DNA of 43,729 nucleotides from an uncultured bacterium. GTDB taxonomy: Bacteria > Cyanobacteriota > Vampirovibrionia > Gastranaerophilales > Gastranaerophilaceae. Positions within the stretch are counted from its first letter, which is position 1. Every line of letters begins with the position of its first letter. Under the pieces are notes generated by a model. That model ran no database searches, was not told the origin of the DNA, and saw only the letters and a program-made list of their open reading frames with translations. Of this stretch, positions 16,909 to 24,924 are shown piece by piece. A program made the position numbers and the translations under genes. Location of the stretch: the NCBI GenBank assembly GCA_902780525.1, contig CACZFL010000014.1, forward strand, positions 1-43,729, in the 5' to 3' direction.

Positions 16909-17430
16909 TTAATCCACTGTTTTCATTCTAATTGTATCTGTGACAAACTCACTTAAATCCGTTATAACATTTTTTGCATATTTGCCATACTTTCCGGCAG
17001 CAATCTTCTTTTCAAACTCATAAAGCTCTGACAGTGATGTATCTGTAATTTTCGGCTTTGAATCAAATAGTGAATTAAAGAAAGTAACAACCTCCGATGT
17101 AGACATGTTCTTCACGTCTTTAAAAACGGAACTTTCCGACTCGTTTATCGGTTTTACTGACTCTAACATATCGTTTTGTACCTCCTTATTTCCCCTGGAA
17201 TTTACTCCCTGAAGAAATCCTCCGTCTCTATCTACAATGTTATTTACACCTGACGGAAATCCTATACTTTGTATTGTATTAGGATTATTGTTTTGCGCAT
17301 TATTCAGCTGCTTTTCCAACAAATCTGAAAAAGTTGTATCGCCCAAATCGATTCCCTGAATCAATCCCTGAGCATTGGTGTTAAACATTTCCGGTGATAT
17401 AGAGCCGATAAAATTTGATACTAAATTCAT
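16909..17430 (-). CDS. Unknown Asn/Ser-rich protein
   Basis: The 173-residue protein has no signal peptide or membrane segment. An Asn-rich low-complexity region (about 43-100) separates an N-terminal part with FSDLLEKQLNN from a helical C-terminal part (about 105-173, EVVTFFNSLFDSKP to DTIRMKTVD). I do not recognise a family. TAAAAT ends 6 nt before the ATG, predicting a leaderless transcript that continues into the DUF4013 gene. Confidence 0.6.
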   Translation of the reverse strand: MNLVSNFIGSISPEMFNTNAQGLIQGIDLGDTTFSDLLEKQLNNAQNNNPNTIQSIGFPSGVNNIVDRDGGFLQGVNSRGNKEVQNDMLESVKPINESESSVFKDVKNMSTSEVVTFFNSLFDSKPKITDTSLSELYEFEKKIAAGKYGKYAKNVITDLSEFVTDTIRMKTVD

Positions 17431-17436
17431 ACCTAC

Positions 17437-17465
17437 ATTTTACAATATTGCCGACCTTGTCTCTA
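17437..17465 (-). promoter_or_regulatory. Promoter of the 17430 gene, leaderless type
   Basis: TAGAGA (17460-17465), 17-bp spacer, TAAAAT (17437-17442), 6 nt to the ATG. Confidence 0.4.
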
Positions 17466-17488
17466 TCCTTCAAAAAGTGTAAATAGTG

Positions 17489-17517
17489 TTGATGAACGGC
17501 AAAAATATTTATATAAT
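17489..17517 (+). promoter_or_regulatory. Promoter of the exported protein at 17536
   Basis: TTGATG (17489-17494) and TATAAT (17512-17517) are exactly 17 bp apart. A conventional leader with AGGAGA precedes the ATG at 17536. Confidence 0.65.
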
Positions 17518-17535
17518 ACAAAATAGGAGAAAATT

Positions 17536-18180
17536 ATGAAAAAAATATTAACAAGTTTTTTGATAATGTTTTGTACGGTTATTTTTGCAAAAGCTTCCGA
17601 TATGCCTGATTTAAAATACAAAAATATCGACATTAAAGATAAAATAACGTATGACATTGAAACAAATACCTGGGCAAAAAATACTGACAAAAAAAACTTA
17701 AACTATTTTATGAAAGTAAAAGGTTTTGGCGATTTTTATGATTACCTGGACTCTGAACAGAATTTTGCATTTACCACAAATTGTGAATACGAGTTAATAC
17801 ATAATAATACTCTTATTGGCTATTCAAACAGAGATATGAAGTTCTATGAAATCCTTTATGACAATAAAACAGTAGGAAAAAGAGCTTTAACAAAAGAAGA
17901 AGTCGGAGCAATCCTTCCTGAATATAAAATCATTTCGCTGTCTGATTTTAGCCCTAAAACAAATTCTCTGAAAATTAAAAAGAATTTTAGTGCAATGAAA
18001 GTCTTCTTATTCAATGATACTGAAGATACGTTTGACGGGTACACTTTTACTTCCGGCAACTCAAAATTTGAACAATACGATTTAAGAGGCTTCTTAACCG
18101 TTTATAAGCCAGGAATGGTACAATTTTCAAGTCCGGATGGGCAAAATGATAAACGCTGGTATGTACTGTTAATAAGATAA
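17536..18180 (+). CDS. Exported protein of unknown function
   Basis: The 214-residue product opens with a signal peptide (MKKILTSFLIMFCTVIFAKA) and has no further membrane segment, so it is probably periplasmic. The mature part is Lys/Asp/Phe-rich with predicted beta character. No family is recognised. It has its own promoter, an AGGAGA ribosome binding site and a terminator, so it is a single-gene unit. Confidence 0.65.
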   Translation: MKKILTSFLIMFCTVIFAKASDMPDLKYKNIDIKDKITYDIETNTWAKNTDKKNLNYFMKVKGFGDFYDYLDSEQNFAFTTNCEYELIHNNTLIGYSNRDMKFYEILYDNKTVGKRALTKEEVGAILPEYKIISLSDFSPKTNSLKIKKNFSAMKVFLFNDTEDTFDGYTFTSGNSKFEQYDLRGFLTVYKPGMVQFSSPDGQNDKRWYVLLIR

Positions 18181-18212
18181 AAAAAGAGTGGTTAAAACCA
18201 CTCTTTTTTTAT
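18180..18212. terminator. Bidirectional terminator
   Basis: AAAAAGAGTGGTT and AACCACTCTTTTT form a stem between the exported-protein gene and the converging min operon. Confidence 0.8.
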
Positions 18213-18215
18213 TTT

Positions 18216-18881
18216 CTAAATTATGCTTTCTACATCTGACGAATCTGACTTAAAAGGATTATTTCCCGAATTGGTTATTTCCTCGGGAGCAGATATTTCT
18301 TTCTTTTCTTTTTTCTTGATGATTTTAGGAACTGCATTAAGTTCTTTTGCTATTGCATCATTTTTCTCTGCCTCAGCTTTTTCATCCTCTAAGTCTTCAT
18401 CTGCTTTGATATCATTATTTTCTGCGGTTTCCGGTTGTTCACCGCTTTCTTCATTTTCTGCTGCATCAATGATTTCAGGGTCAGACGTATTTTCATCGTC
18501 TGAATCTTCTTCTTGATTTTCTGCAGCTTCTTCTTTCTTAAGAGCAGCTTTAAGCATTTCTTCGTGTTGTTTTATTGCCGCATCAATTTCTTCTTCATCT
18601 TTCGCTCTTATAACAGGAATAGAAAGCATTAAAGCAACCTGATCACCTTCCTGTTCAAAGTTCAGATCAAGAAGCTCCTTATCAAGTTCAACATAACGCG
18701 AGAGCAAGTCTATAAGCTCGCTTCTCATTTGTTCTAATATTCTCGGCGTAAGGTTTGTTCTGTCCTGCATTAAAACGAGTTTTAATCTGTTTGTTGCAAC
18801 AGACTTAGAAGCATCACCCTGCGGTTCCTGTGTACGAAAGAACTTTGAGATTGTATTATATAAATCAGAAAACAAGCTCAT
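18216..18881 (-). CDS. minE: Cell division topological specificity factor MinE with long acidic tail
   Basis: Residues 1-92 are MinE: an N-terminal amphipathic segment (LFSDLYNTISKFF), the MinD-binding region RLKLVLMQDRTNLTPRILEQMRSE split over about 33-55, and the dimerisation strands ending IPVIRAK. Family members are usually about 85-100 residues, but this one has 221. About 130 extra residues are very rich in Glu/Asp/Ala/Asn with a Lys-rich patch (PKIIKKKEKK), so probably disordered. It drives MinCD oscillation or clearing at mid-cell. It is the last gene of minCDE, 1 bp after minD. Confidence 0.9.
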   Translation of the reverse strand: MSLFSDLYNTISKFFRTQEPQGDASKSVATNRLKLVLMQDRTNLTPRILEQMRSELIDLLSRYVELDKELLDLNFEQEGDQVALMLSIPVIRAKDEEEIDAAIKQHEEMLKAALKKEEAAENQEEDSDDENTSDPEIIDAAENEESGEQPETAENNDIKADEDLEDEKAEAEKNDAIAKELNAVPKIIKKKEKKEISAPEEITNSGNNPFKSDSSDVESII

Positions 18882-18882
18882 C

Positions 18883-19704
18883 CTACACCTTCACTTTCAG
18901 CTTTGATATTACGGATATAGCTTTTTTAATTTGTGCCATAAATCCTTTTGGCTCATCTAAGTCTAAGAACGGAACTTCTTCTCCTAATATTCTTTCTGCT
19001 ACGTTTCTGTACGCTTTTCCCGCAAGAGCGTCTTCGTCATTAACAATAGGTTCACCTTTGTTAGTAGATGTTATAATACCTGTGTCTTCCGGAATAATCC
19101 CCACAAGAGGAATTTCCAAAATTCCGACTACATCATCAACGCTCATCATTTCGTTTGACTTGATTAAGTTTGGACGTACTCTGTTCAGAAGAAGTTTTAC
19201 ACTTGTAATTTCTTCTTTTGTTGCAAGAAGTCCAATAATTCTGTCTGCATCACGAATAGCCGACATTTCCGGAGTTGTAACAACAATTGCTTCACTTGCG
19301 CCGGCAACTGCATTCTGGAATCCCTGTTCAATACCTGCGGGACAGTCAACAAGAACAAAATCATTTTCTTCTTTTAATATGTCACAGATTTCTTTCAGCT
19401 GTTCTGCGTTTACTGCGGTTTTATCTCTCGTCTGTGCAGCTGCAAGAAGCTGAAGGTTAGGATTCTTTTTATCTTTAACAAGCGCCTGTTTAAGCTTGCA
19501 TCTTTCTTCAATTACATCAACAATTGTATAAACTATTCTGTTTTCCAGTCCCAAGAGCAAGTCTAAATTTCTTAAACCTAAGTCTGTATCAATCAAAACA
19601 ACCTTGTACCCGTTCTTTGCAAGAGCTGTACCGATGTTTGCACTGGTTGTAGTTTTACCTACTCCGCCTTTTCCTGATGTTATTACTATTACTCGACCAG
19701 TCAT
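18883..19704 (-). CDS. minD: Septum site-determining ATPase MinD
   Basis: The 273-residue ATPase has the deviant Walker A motif GKGGVGKT (11-18), Switch I region LGLRNLDLLLGLENR, and a C-terminal amphipathic helix (about 258-273, QIKKAISVISKLKVKV) for membrane attachment. It recruits MinC to the membrane and is regulated by MinE. Its ATG shares a base with the minC stop. Confidence 0.95.
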   Translation of the reverse strand: MTGRVIVITSGKGGVGKTTTSANIGTALAKNGYKVVLIDTDLGLRNLDLLLGLENRIVYTIVDVIEERCKLKQALVKDKKNPNLQLLAAAQTRDKTAVNAEQLKEICDILKEENDFVLVDCPAGIEQGFQNAVAGASEAIVVTTPEMSAIRDADRIIGLLATKEEITSVKLLLNRVRPNLIKSNEMMSVDDVVGILEIPLVGIIPEDTGIITSTNKGEPIVNDEDALAGKAYRNVAERILGEEVPFLDLDEPKGFMAQIKKAISVISKLKVKV

Positions 19705-20717
19705 TAATCTCTCCTTAACTTTTTATAAATTACAATCTTTCCGTCTTCAATAAGAGCTTCCTCAGGGGTAAACTCATTTGATTTTTGTACGTAAGGTACG
19801 TTCAAAGTATCATTTCTTCTCGCGTACAAACCTGCTATTCTTAACTGAATAGCGTTTAACTTCAAGGCTCTAACCTTTGATGTTACATTTCCGTTACTTC
19901 CGGCATGAGCTATACCACCCAAAATACCCCATACCGTGATATCACCGCCTGCGATAATTTCACTTCCCGGGTGGGCATCACCTATAATCAAGATATTTCC
20001 TTCATAATTAACAGTTTGTCCTGAACGTAAAGTTTGATTCAAATAGAGTGTCGGAATAGACTCAGTATTTTCAGAGTTTTCTTCTACTCCTTCAGGAAGA
20101 ACATTTCCGGTGTCAAGAAGAATGTACTTGCTTTCTTCAGGCAAAAGTCCTTCGCTTGCGGCAAGCATTCCGAAACTGTCTTTTTCATAATTTTCGGTTG
20201 GAATTACTTCTGAAAGCTCCTGAGTAGAAACTTCGTCATAAATATCTTCAATACCTTCTTTTGTTTCTACGGGGCTTTCTATACTCATATCAGCATGTAC
20301 TTCAACAATTTTGTTTTCTTCAGCTGAAATTTGTTCTTCTCCTTCAATTTTTTCTGCGACAGCTTCTGCATTATACCCGTTATTCTCAGCACTTTCACTT
20401 TTTGCTGAAATATCTGCAATCAAATCTGAAGACAACTCTTTTATCATAATACCCAGGCTTACGGCAGAAGCCTCTGTTTGTTCAGATTTTGTATCAATGA
20501 GTGCTATTCTTGCATCCATTGATTCTATTAAAGCTTTTATACTTAAAAGCTGTGACTGTTTCAAATCCAGTCTGCCTAATTTTAAACAAATATCTTTACC
20601 CTGAACCTCAGGATGCTCCATAATGGAGCTCAATTCAAAGACAAGTTGTGATGTGTTTTGAATATTACTCAGGTCAATAATAAACCCGTTCTCTATTACA
20701 CTCTTTTCCATTAACAT
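19704..20717 (-). CDS. minC: Septum site-determining protein MinC with extended linker
   Basis: The C-terminal MinC domain (about 230-320) is clear: GSEIIAGGDITVWGILGGIA, HAGSNGNVTSKVRALKL and IAGLYAR, the beta-helix that binds MinD and FtsZ. The N-terminal FtsZ-inhibitory domain (about 1-105) is divergent. A Glu-rich linker of about 100 residues (about 115-220) makes the protein 337 residues against the usual 230 or so. The start could also be the Met two codons later. It heads minCDE. Confidence 0.9.
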   Translation of the reverse strand: MLMEKSVIENGFIIDLSNIQNTSQLVFELSSIMEHPEVQGKDICLKLGRLDLKQSQLLSIKALIESMDARIALIDTKSEQTEASAVSLGIMIKELSSDLIADISAKSESAENNGYNAEAVAEKIEGEEQISAEENKIVEVHADMSIESPVETKEGIEDIYDEVSTQELSEVIPTENYEKDSFGMLAASEGLLPEESKYILLDTGNVLPEGVEENSENTESIPTLYLNQTLRSGQTVNYEGNILIIGDAHPGSEIIAGGDITVWGILGGIAHAGSNGNVTSKVRALKLNAIQLRIAGLYARRNDTLNVPYVQKSNEFTPEEALIEDGKIVIYKKLRRD

Positions 20718-20752
20718 AATAACTAATTCCCCAATTGATTTGTGACACTACA

Positions 20753-20781
20753 AGAATACTCTAAAAAATCCCGAAATACAA
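20753..20781 (-). promoter_or_regulatory. minC promoter
   Basis: TTGTAT (20776-20781), 17-bp spacer, TATTCT (20753-20758) on the minus strand, with GGGGAA before the start. Confidence 0.45.
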
Positions 20782-20838
20782 TAAAATATGACGCTTTGTA
20801 AAGTAAAAAAATAATCGTAACAATTGCTTAAAATATTA

Positions 20839-20867
20839 TAGACATGGTTTTTCATTTTAAATAAAAT
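20839..20867 (+). promoter_or_regulatory. Promoter of the TonB-like gene, leaderless type
   Basis: TAGACA (20839-20844), 17-bp spacer, TAAAAT (20862-20867), then 6 nt to the ATG at 20874. This supports 20874 as the start. Confidence 0.55.
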
Positions 20868-20873
20868 AAAAAT

Positions 20874-21695
20874 ATGTTGGGGAGATTGGGATTAAAATAC
20901 TTTTTAATAGCATCTGTTTGTCTTATGTGCAATAACTTTGTATATTCTGACGAATTCGACTATGCACAGGCTCAGAGAAGAGTTCCTGTTCAGGAAGAGT
21001 TCGGTGACTATATGGCAGGTGTAAGGGAACAAATCTCAAAAAACTGGACCCCGCCGGAGGTTACGGAAGAGGGACATGCTACCGTTATTTTTAAATTAGA
21101 CAGGAACGGAAATGTTATCTCCGCTTATATTAAAGAAAGCTCCGGAGATAAATTCTATGATGCATCTGCTTTAAACTCCGTTGAAAAAGCGGCTCCATAC
21201 CAAAAGTTTCCGGAAAGTTCAACAAGAGAGAATCTGACAATTGTTTACTCTTTTGATTCGTCGGTCGTCAGTGCAAACCAGCTCAAAGAACTTGTTGCAG
21301 AGTCTGAAAAATATGTTAACAGAGATAATCTGAGGGCACGTAATATTATTGACCAGGCTATTAAATCAATAGAAGGCGACCCCGCATCGTATTTTTTGTA
21401 TGCCAGAAGAAGTAAACTTGATAAACTTATAGGTGATACTGAAGCTGCCAAAACAGATTTGGGAAAAAGCAAGATGTACAAAATAGCCTACGACAAACGC
21501 CGCATAGCAAAATGCAAAGATGCTCTTGCGCAAGATGAAACACCGTTTGCATATTTTACGCTTGCTAATGCATACGAGCTTGCAGGCGATTACCAGAATG
21601 CTATTTCAAATATAGATAAAGCAATAAGCATGACTCAACTGAACCAGGCGTATAAACGTTATCGTGCCGAGCTAATTATGAAAAGTGATAAATAA
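20874..21695 (+). CDS. Exported TonB C-terminal-domain protein with TPR-like repeats
   Basis: A signal peptide or anchor (about 7-25) is followed by a TonB C-terminal-like domain: GVREQISKNWTPPEVTEEG, ATVIFKLDRNGNVISAYIKESSG and DASALNSVEKAAPYQKFPES (about 50-115). Two or three TPR-like helical pairs come next (about 155-265, including FAYFTLANAYELAGDYQNAI). In this type the domain often works as an isolated periplasmic module, not as an ExbB-energised TonB. No ExbBD or TonB-dependent receptor is nearby. Confidence 0.7.
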   Translation: MLGRLGLKYFLIASVCLMCNNFVYSDEFDYAQAQRRVPVQEEFGDYMAGVREQISKNWTPPEVTEEGHATVIFKLDRNGNVISAYIKESSGDKFYDASALNSVEKAAPYQKFPESSTRENLTIVYSFDSSVVSANQLKELVAESEKYVNRDNLRARNIIDQAIKSIEGDPASYFLYARRSKLDKLIGDTEAAKTDLGKSKMYKIAYDKRRIAKCKDALAQDETPFAYFTLANAYELAGDYQNAISNIDKAISMTQLNQAYKRYRAELIMKSDK

Positions 21696-21725
21696 AAAAG
21701 ATGCTTTAAAAAGCATCTTTTTTAT
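21694..21725. terminator. Bidirectional terminator
   Basis: AAAAAAGATGCTTT and AAAGCATCTTTTTT form a stem between the TonB-like gene and the converging GGDEF gene. Confidence 0.8.
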
Positions 21726-21743
21726 TACTTAGCTTGTTTATCA

Positions 21744-22616
21744 CTACATTTCCAAATTCATCTGTGAGAATTGGATAATTTTATTTTTACCTCTGTGTTT
21801 AGCGTTATAGAGGGCATGCTCAGCGTATCTAATAACGGTATTTGCATCTTCATCAACATCTTTCATGCAAGGGTATGTTGATATGCCGCCTGAAATTGTA
21901 ACTCTGTGAGCTTCTTCTTCGCCTGCAGGAATGAACTCCATTTTTTCAATTTCTCTTCTGAATCTTTCACCAAACAGAAAAGCATTTTCTTCAGAAGTAT
22001 TCGGAAGAACAAGTAAAAATTCTTCGTCGCCGTAACGGGTTAAAATATCTTCTTTACGAACCATAGCTGTTAATTTGTTTGCAATATTTCTTAAAAGGAT
22101 ATCACCCCATTCATAACCGTACATATCGTTTACAACTTTAAAGAAGTCAATATCAAAAAGTATGCAGGATAATTTTGTACCATATCTTCTTGAACGTGAA
22201 ATTTCTTCTTCAAGACGTTCCTGAAGGTATTTTCTGTTATGAAGTCCTGTCAAATCATCTGTTGTAGAAACTCTTTCAACTTTATCTTTGTATTCTTTTA
22301 TTTTTAAAAGAGCTTTTGCACGAACAACAAGTTCGTCTTTTTCATTAAAATCTTTTATAAAATCGTAACCTTCAGCTCTGACAGTAACATCCATCCTTGT
22401 CGGACCAAAGAAAAGAATCGGACAAGAAAACTTGTTAGTCATAAGAGCGTCTTTTGCGGCATCAATGTTTTCAATAATAATCAATGACGGATTCATGACC
22501 GCATATTCTTTTAGTTTGTCAATTGATACGGTTTTTATTTCGTATTCGTCAATATCACTAAGCATTGCCTGAACCTCAGGTAACGGTTTTGTGGCGTAAA
22601 TTACAATGTTATTCAT
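21744..22616 (-). CDS. Diguanylate cyclase-like response regulator
   Basis: An N-terminal receiver-like domain (1-110) without a clear phosphoacceptor pattern (IIIENID at the expected site) joins a GGDEF domain (about 115-285): DDLTGLHNRKYL, FDIDFFKVVND (154-164), an inhibitory RxxD site RKED at 187-190, and the signature as GDEEF (196-200), not GGDEF/GGEEF. The second Gly to Asp change could lower or abolish c-di-GMP synthesis. The I-site is intact, so c-di-GMP binding is plausible. It has its own promoter and a GAGGAAG ribosome binding site. Confidence 0.82.
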   Translation of the reverse strand: MNNIVIYATKPLPEVQAMLSDIDEYEIKTVSIDKLKEYAVMNPSLIIIENIDAAKDALMTNKFSCPILFFGPTRMDVTVRAEGYDFIKDFNEKDELVVRAKALLKIKEYKDKVERVSTTDDLTGLHNRKYLQERLEEEISRSRRYGTKLSCILFDIDFFKVVNDMYGYEWGDILLRNIANKLTAMVRKEDILTRYGDEEFLLVLPNTSEENAFLFGERFRREIEKMEFIPAGEEEAHRVTISGGISTYPCMKDVDEDANTVIRYAEHALYNAKHRGKNKIIQFSQMNLEM

Positions 22617-22654
22617 AAATCTTCCTCTTATTAAATTCTCACGGATATAGTCTG

Positions 22655-22683
22655 ATTATATCAAACTTGGCAACAAAACTCAA
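22655..22683 (-). promoter_or_regulatory. Promoter of the GGDEF gene
   Basis: TTGAGT (22678-22683), 17-bp spacer, TATAAT (22655-22660) on the minus strand. Confidence 0.6.
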
Positions 22684-22689
22684 TAATAT

Positions 22690-22726
22690 AAACAATCTGC
22701 TCGGATAAATTATCCGGGCAGATTTG
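22690..22726 (-). terminator. Terminator after the aminotransferase gene
   Basis: CTGCCCGGATAA pairs with TTATCCGAGCAG on the minus strand, followed by an AT-rich tract. Confidence 0.6.
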
Positions 22727-22745
22727 TTTTTAAAAAATATTTCTA

Positions 22746-23864
22746 TTAAACTAATGCTTTTGATTTTTCAATACATTCTATAAGAGTAGAAGCAACTGTT
22801 TTTTGTTCTTCTAATGTAAGTTCAGGGAACATCGGAAGTGATATTACACATTCGGTATTCTTTTCGGTAATAGGCAAATCGCCCATTTTGTAACCCAAGT
22901 GAGCATGAACTTTTTGCATGTGAAGAGGAATCGGGTAATAAAGCATTGCACCTATTCCTGCTTCCTGAAGCATTTTGTGAATGTTATCTCTGTTAGGAAT
23001 TTTAACTGTGTATTGGTGATAAACACAATATGTATCAGCTAATTCTTTTGGTGTCTGTATATCAGAACAGCCTGAGAATAATTCGTTGTATGTTGCGGCA
23101 TGCTCTCTTCTTGCTTTGTTCCATTCATCGATATAATTAAGTTTAATTCTTAAAATTGCTGCCTGAATTTCATCTAAACGAGAATTAACACCAATTTCGT
23201 CATGGTGATAACGGATTGCACCACCGTGGTTACGGAGCGCAACGATTCTGTTTTTGAGATTTTCACTATTTACGGTAATAAGTCCGCCGTCACCCATACC
23301 GCCTAAGTTTTTAGTCGGATAGAAGCTGTAGCAGCCGATATCACCGAATGTACCAACTTTTTGTCCTTTGTATTTTGCACCGATTGCCTGGCAGCAGTCT
23401 TCAATTACGTATAAGTTATGGCGTTTTGCAATGTCCATAATCTTATCCATATCAGCAGGCTGACCGTATAGATGAACCGGCATAATAGCTTTTGTGTGAG
23501 GTGTAATTAAATCTTCAATTTTGCTTGCGTCAATATTGAATGTATCAGGGTCGATATCGCAAAATACAGGTGTTGCACCTACTATTTCAATTGATTCTGT
23601 TGTTGCAACAAATGTAAATGCTGTTGTAATAACTTCATCACCTTTTCCTATATCTAATGCTCTGAGTGCGATATGAAGAGCGTCTGTTCCTGAGTTAAGA
23701 GCTACTGTATATTTGCAGCCGATGTATTCAGCCAATTCGGTTTCCAATGCTTTTACATTCGGACCTAAAATATAAGAACCTGATCGTAGAACTTCACATA
23801 CTGCTTTTTCAACTTCTGCGCCGATTTTTGCATATTGTCTTTTTGAATCTAAAATTGGAATCAT
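22746..23864 (-). CDS. DegT/DnrJ/EryC1/StrS family sugar aminotransferase
   Basis: This is a PLP-dependent enzyme that aminates nucleotide-linked keto-sugars for surface glycans. The PLP-binding lysine is K185 (SFYPTKNLGG), D156 (VIEDCCQ) contacts the pyridine nitrogen, and NSGTDALHIALRAL (57-70) is the phosphate-binding region. The 372-residue length is typical. AGGAGGG precedes the ATG, and an extended -10 (TGGTACACT) lies farther upstream. No other nucleotide-sugar gene is adjacent, so the sugar cannot be named. Confidence 0.88.
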   Translation of the reverse strand: MIPILDSKRQYAKIGAEVEKAVCEVLRSGSYILGPNVKALETELAEYIGCKYTVALNSGTDALHIALRALDIGKGDEVITTAFTFVATTESIEIVGATPVFCDIDPDTFNIDASKIEDLITPHTKAIMPVHLYGQPADMDKIMDIAKRHNLYVIEDCCQAIGAKYKGQKVGTFGDIGCYSFYPTKNLGGMGDGGLITVNSENLKNRIVALRNHGGAIRYHHDEIGVNSRLDEIQAAILRIKLNYIDEWNKARREHAATYNELFSGCSDIQTPKELADTYCVYHQYTVKIPNRDNIHKMLQEAGIGAMLYYPIPLHMQKVHAHLGYKMGDLPITEKNTECVISLPMFPELTLEEQKTVASTLIECIEKSKALV

Positions 23865-23946
23865 ATTTCCCTCCTGTTATTTAATACCCTCACTATTTAA
23901 GTGTACCATACTTTTTAACTCCCTTTATATAATCTTAACGTAAAAG

Positions 23947-24879
23947 TTAATGAACTTTTTTAATAAGCTGTGCAAAGCTTTTAACAGCTTCTTCCAATTT
24001 TTTTGAAACACTTTTATCCATAATTTCCTGTTTTTTTAATTTTCTTAATTCACGCAGTCTTTCTGCAACTGAACACTTAAAATCAAGAAATTTATTGATG
24101 TATTCTGTCATATCTCCCTGTTTATGGCTATTGTTATCACTATTTCGCTTTAAAGCCAAATCAATAAAATCGAATAATTCAACATCCATGCATGGAATTT
24201 TATTTGGTTTGAACTCTTCTAATCCTGCATCAACAATCTTGTCAAAAATTTTCTTTCCTGTTTTTTCTTCCGAACCATATGATGTCAGCACATTATACAT
24301 CTCTGAAAGGGGTCTTATTGGTCTTGGATTGTCTGTTATACCGCAAAAATCTATTGCGGTTAATTTTTGTTTTTCCGTATTCACAATCAAATTCCCCCCT
24401 GAAAAATCGAAAATCATTTCGTTATCAACGGCATCGGCTATTTGATGTAAAAGCTCGGAATAGGATTTTACAGGCATATCTGCAATTTTTTCCTGAAGAT
24501 TATATCTGTTATGACTGTTATTAATATACCATTTTGGAACAATCCCGTCAAAATATTTCATAATAGAAGCACCAAAACCAAGTTTTGCTACTACATGGTT
24601 TATTTTATCAATAGGTGTAAGCTCTTTTGAATAATTAAATCTGTTTATATCCTGTGCCAGATAAGGAATTCTTACACAGTATTTTGTGCCTTTTATTCTG
24701 TAAACTTCTGCCTCTGTTCCCTGCCCAAGAAAGTTATCAGGGGTTACTGAAGCTTTTATTTTTTCAATAACATCTTTTTCCGGCAAATCAAGTAAATCAC
24801 GACCTTTAAAGGCTGTTGTATTATACTTTACCGGATTTTTATATATGTTCGTGTATGTATTTATTGCTGAAACATTCAT
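23947..24879 (-). CDS. Protein kinase-fold protein with lineage-specific N-terminus
   Basis: I place the start at ATG 24879 (MNVSAINTYTN), not the TTG 21 nt upstream, because related N-termini here begin similarly. After the Asn-rich leader ending TTAFKG (21-26), the kinase-like elements are a Gly-rich loop FLGQGTEAEVYRIKG (50-64), an Arg (R70, YCVRIP) where kinases carry the ATP-binding Lys, FDFSGGNLIV with D158 and N163 matching D-x4-N, and IDFCG (176-180) matching DFG. The C-terminal 70 residues are helical and Lys-rich. With the Lys replaced it could be a pseudokinase or an atypical kinase. The target is unknown. Confidence 0.55.
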   Translation of the reverse strand: MNVSAINTYTNIYKNPVKYNTTAFKGRDLLDLPEKDVIEKIKASVTPDNFLGQGTEAEVYRIKGTKYCVRIPYLAQDINRFNYSKELTPIDKINHVVAKLGFGASIMKYFDGIVPKWYINNSHNRYNLQEKIADMPVKSYSELLHQIADAVDNEMIFDFSGGNLIVNTEKQKLTAIDFCGITDNPRPIRPLSEMYNVLTSYGSEEKTGKKIFDKIVDAGLEEFKPNKIPCMDVELFDFIDLALKRNSDNNSHKQGDMTEYINKFLDFKCSVAERLRELRKLKKQEIMDKSVSKKLEEAVKSFAQLIKKVH

Positions 24880-24924
24880 GTCCAAAATAAAACACGTCAA
24901 TAAAAATTTTTGCCTGCCGCAGAA

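Noticed and set aside
18830..19453. 207-residue plus-strand frame opposite minD
   Set aside because: Ser-rich shadow of the clearly identified minD on the minus strand.
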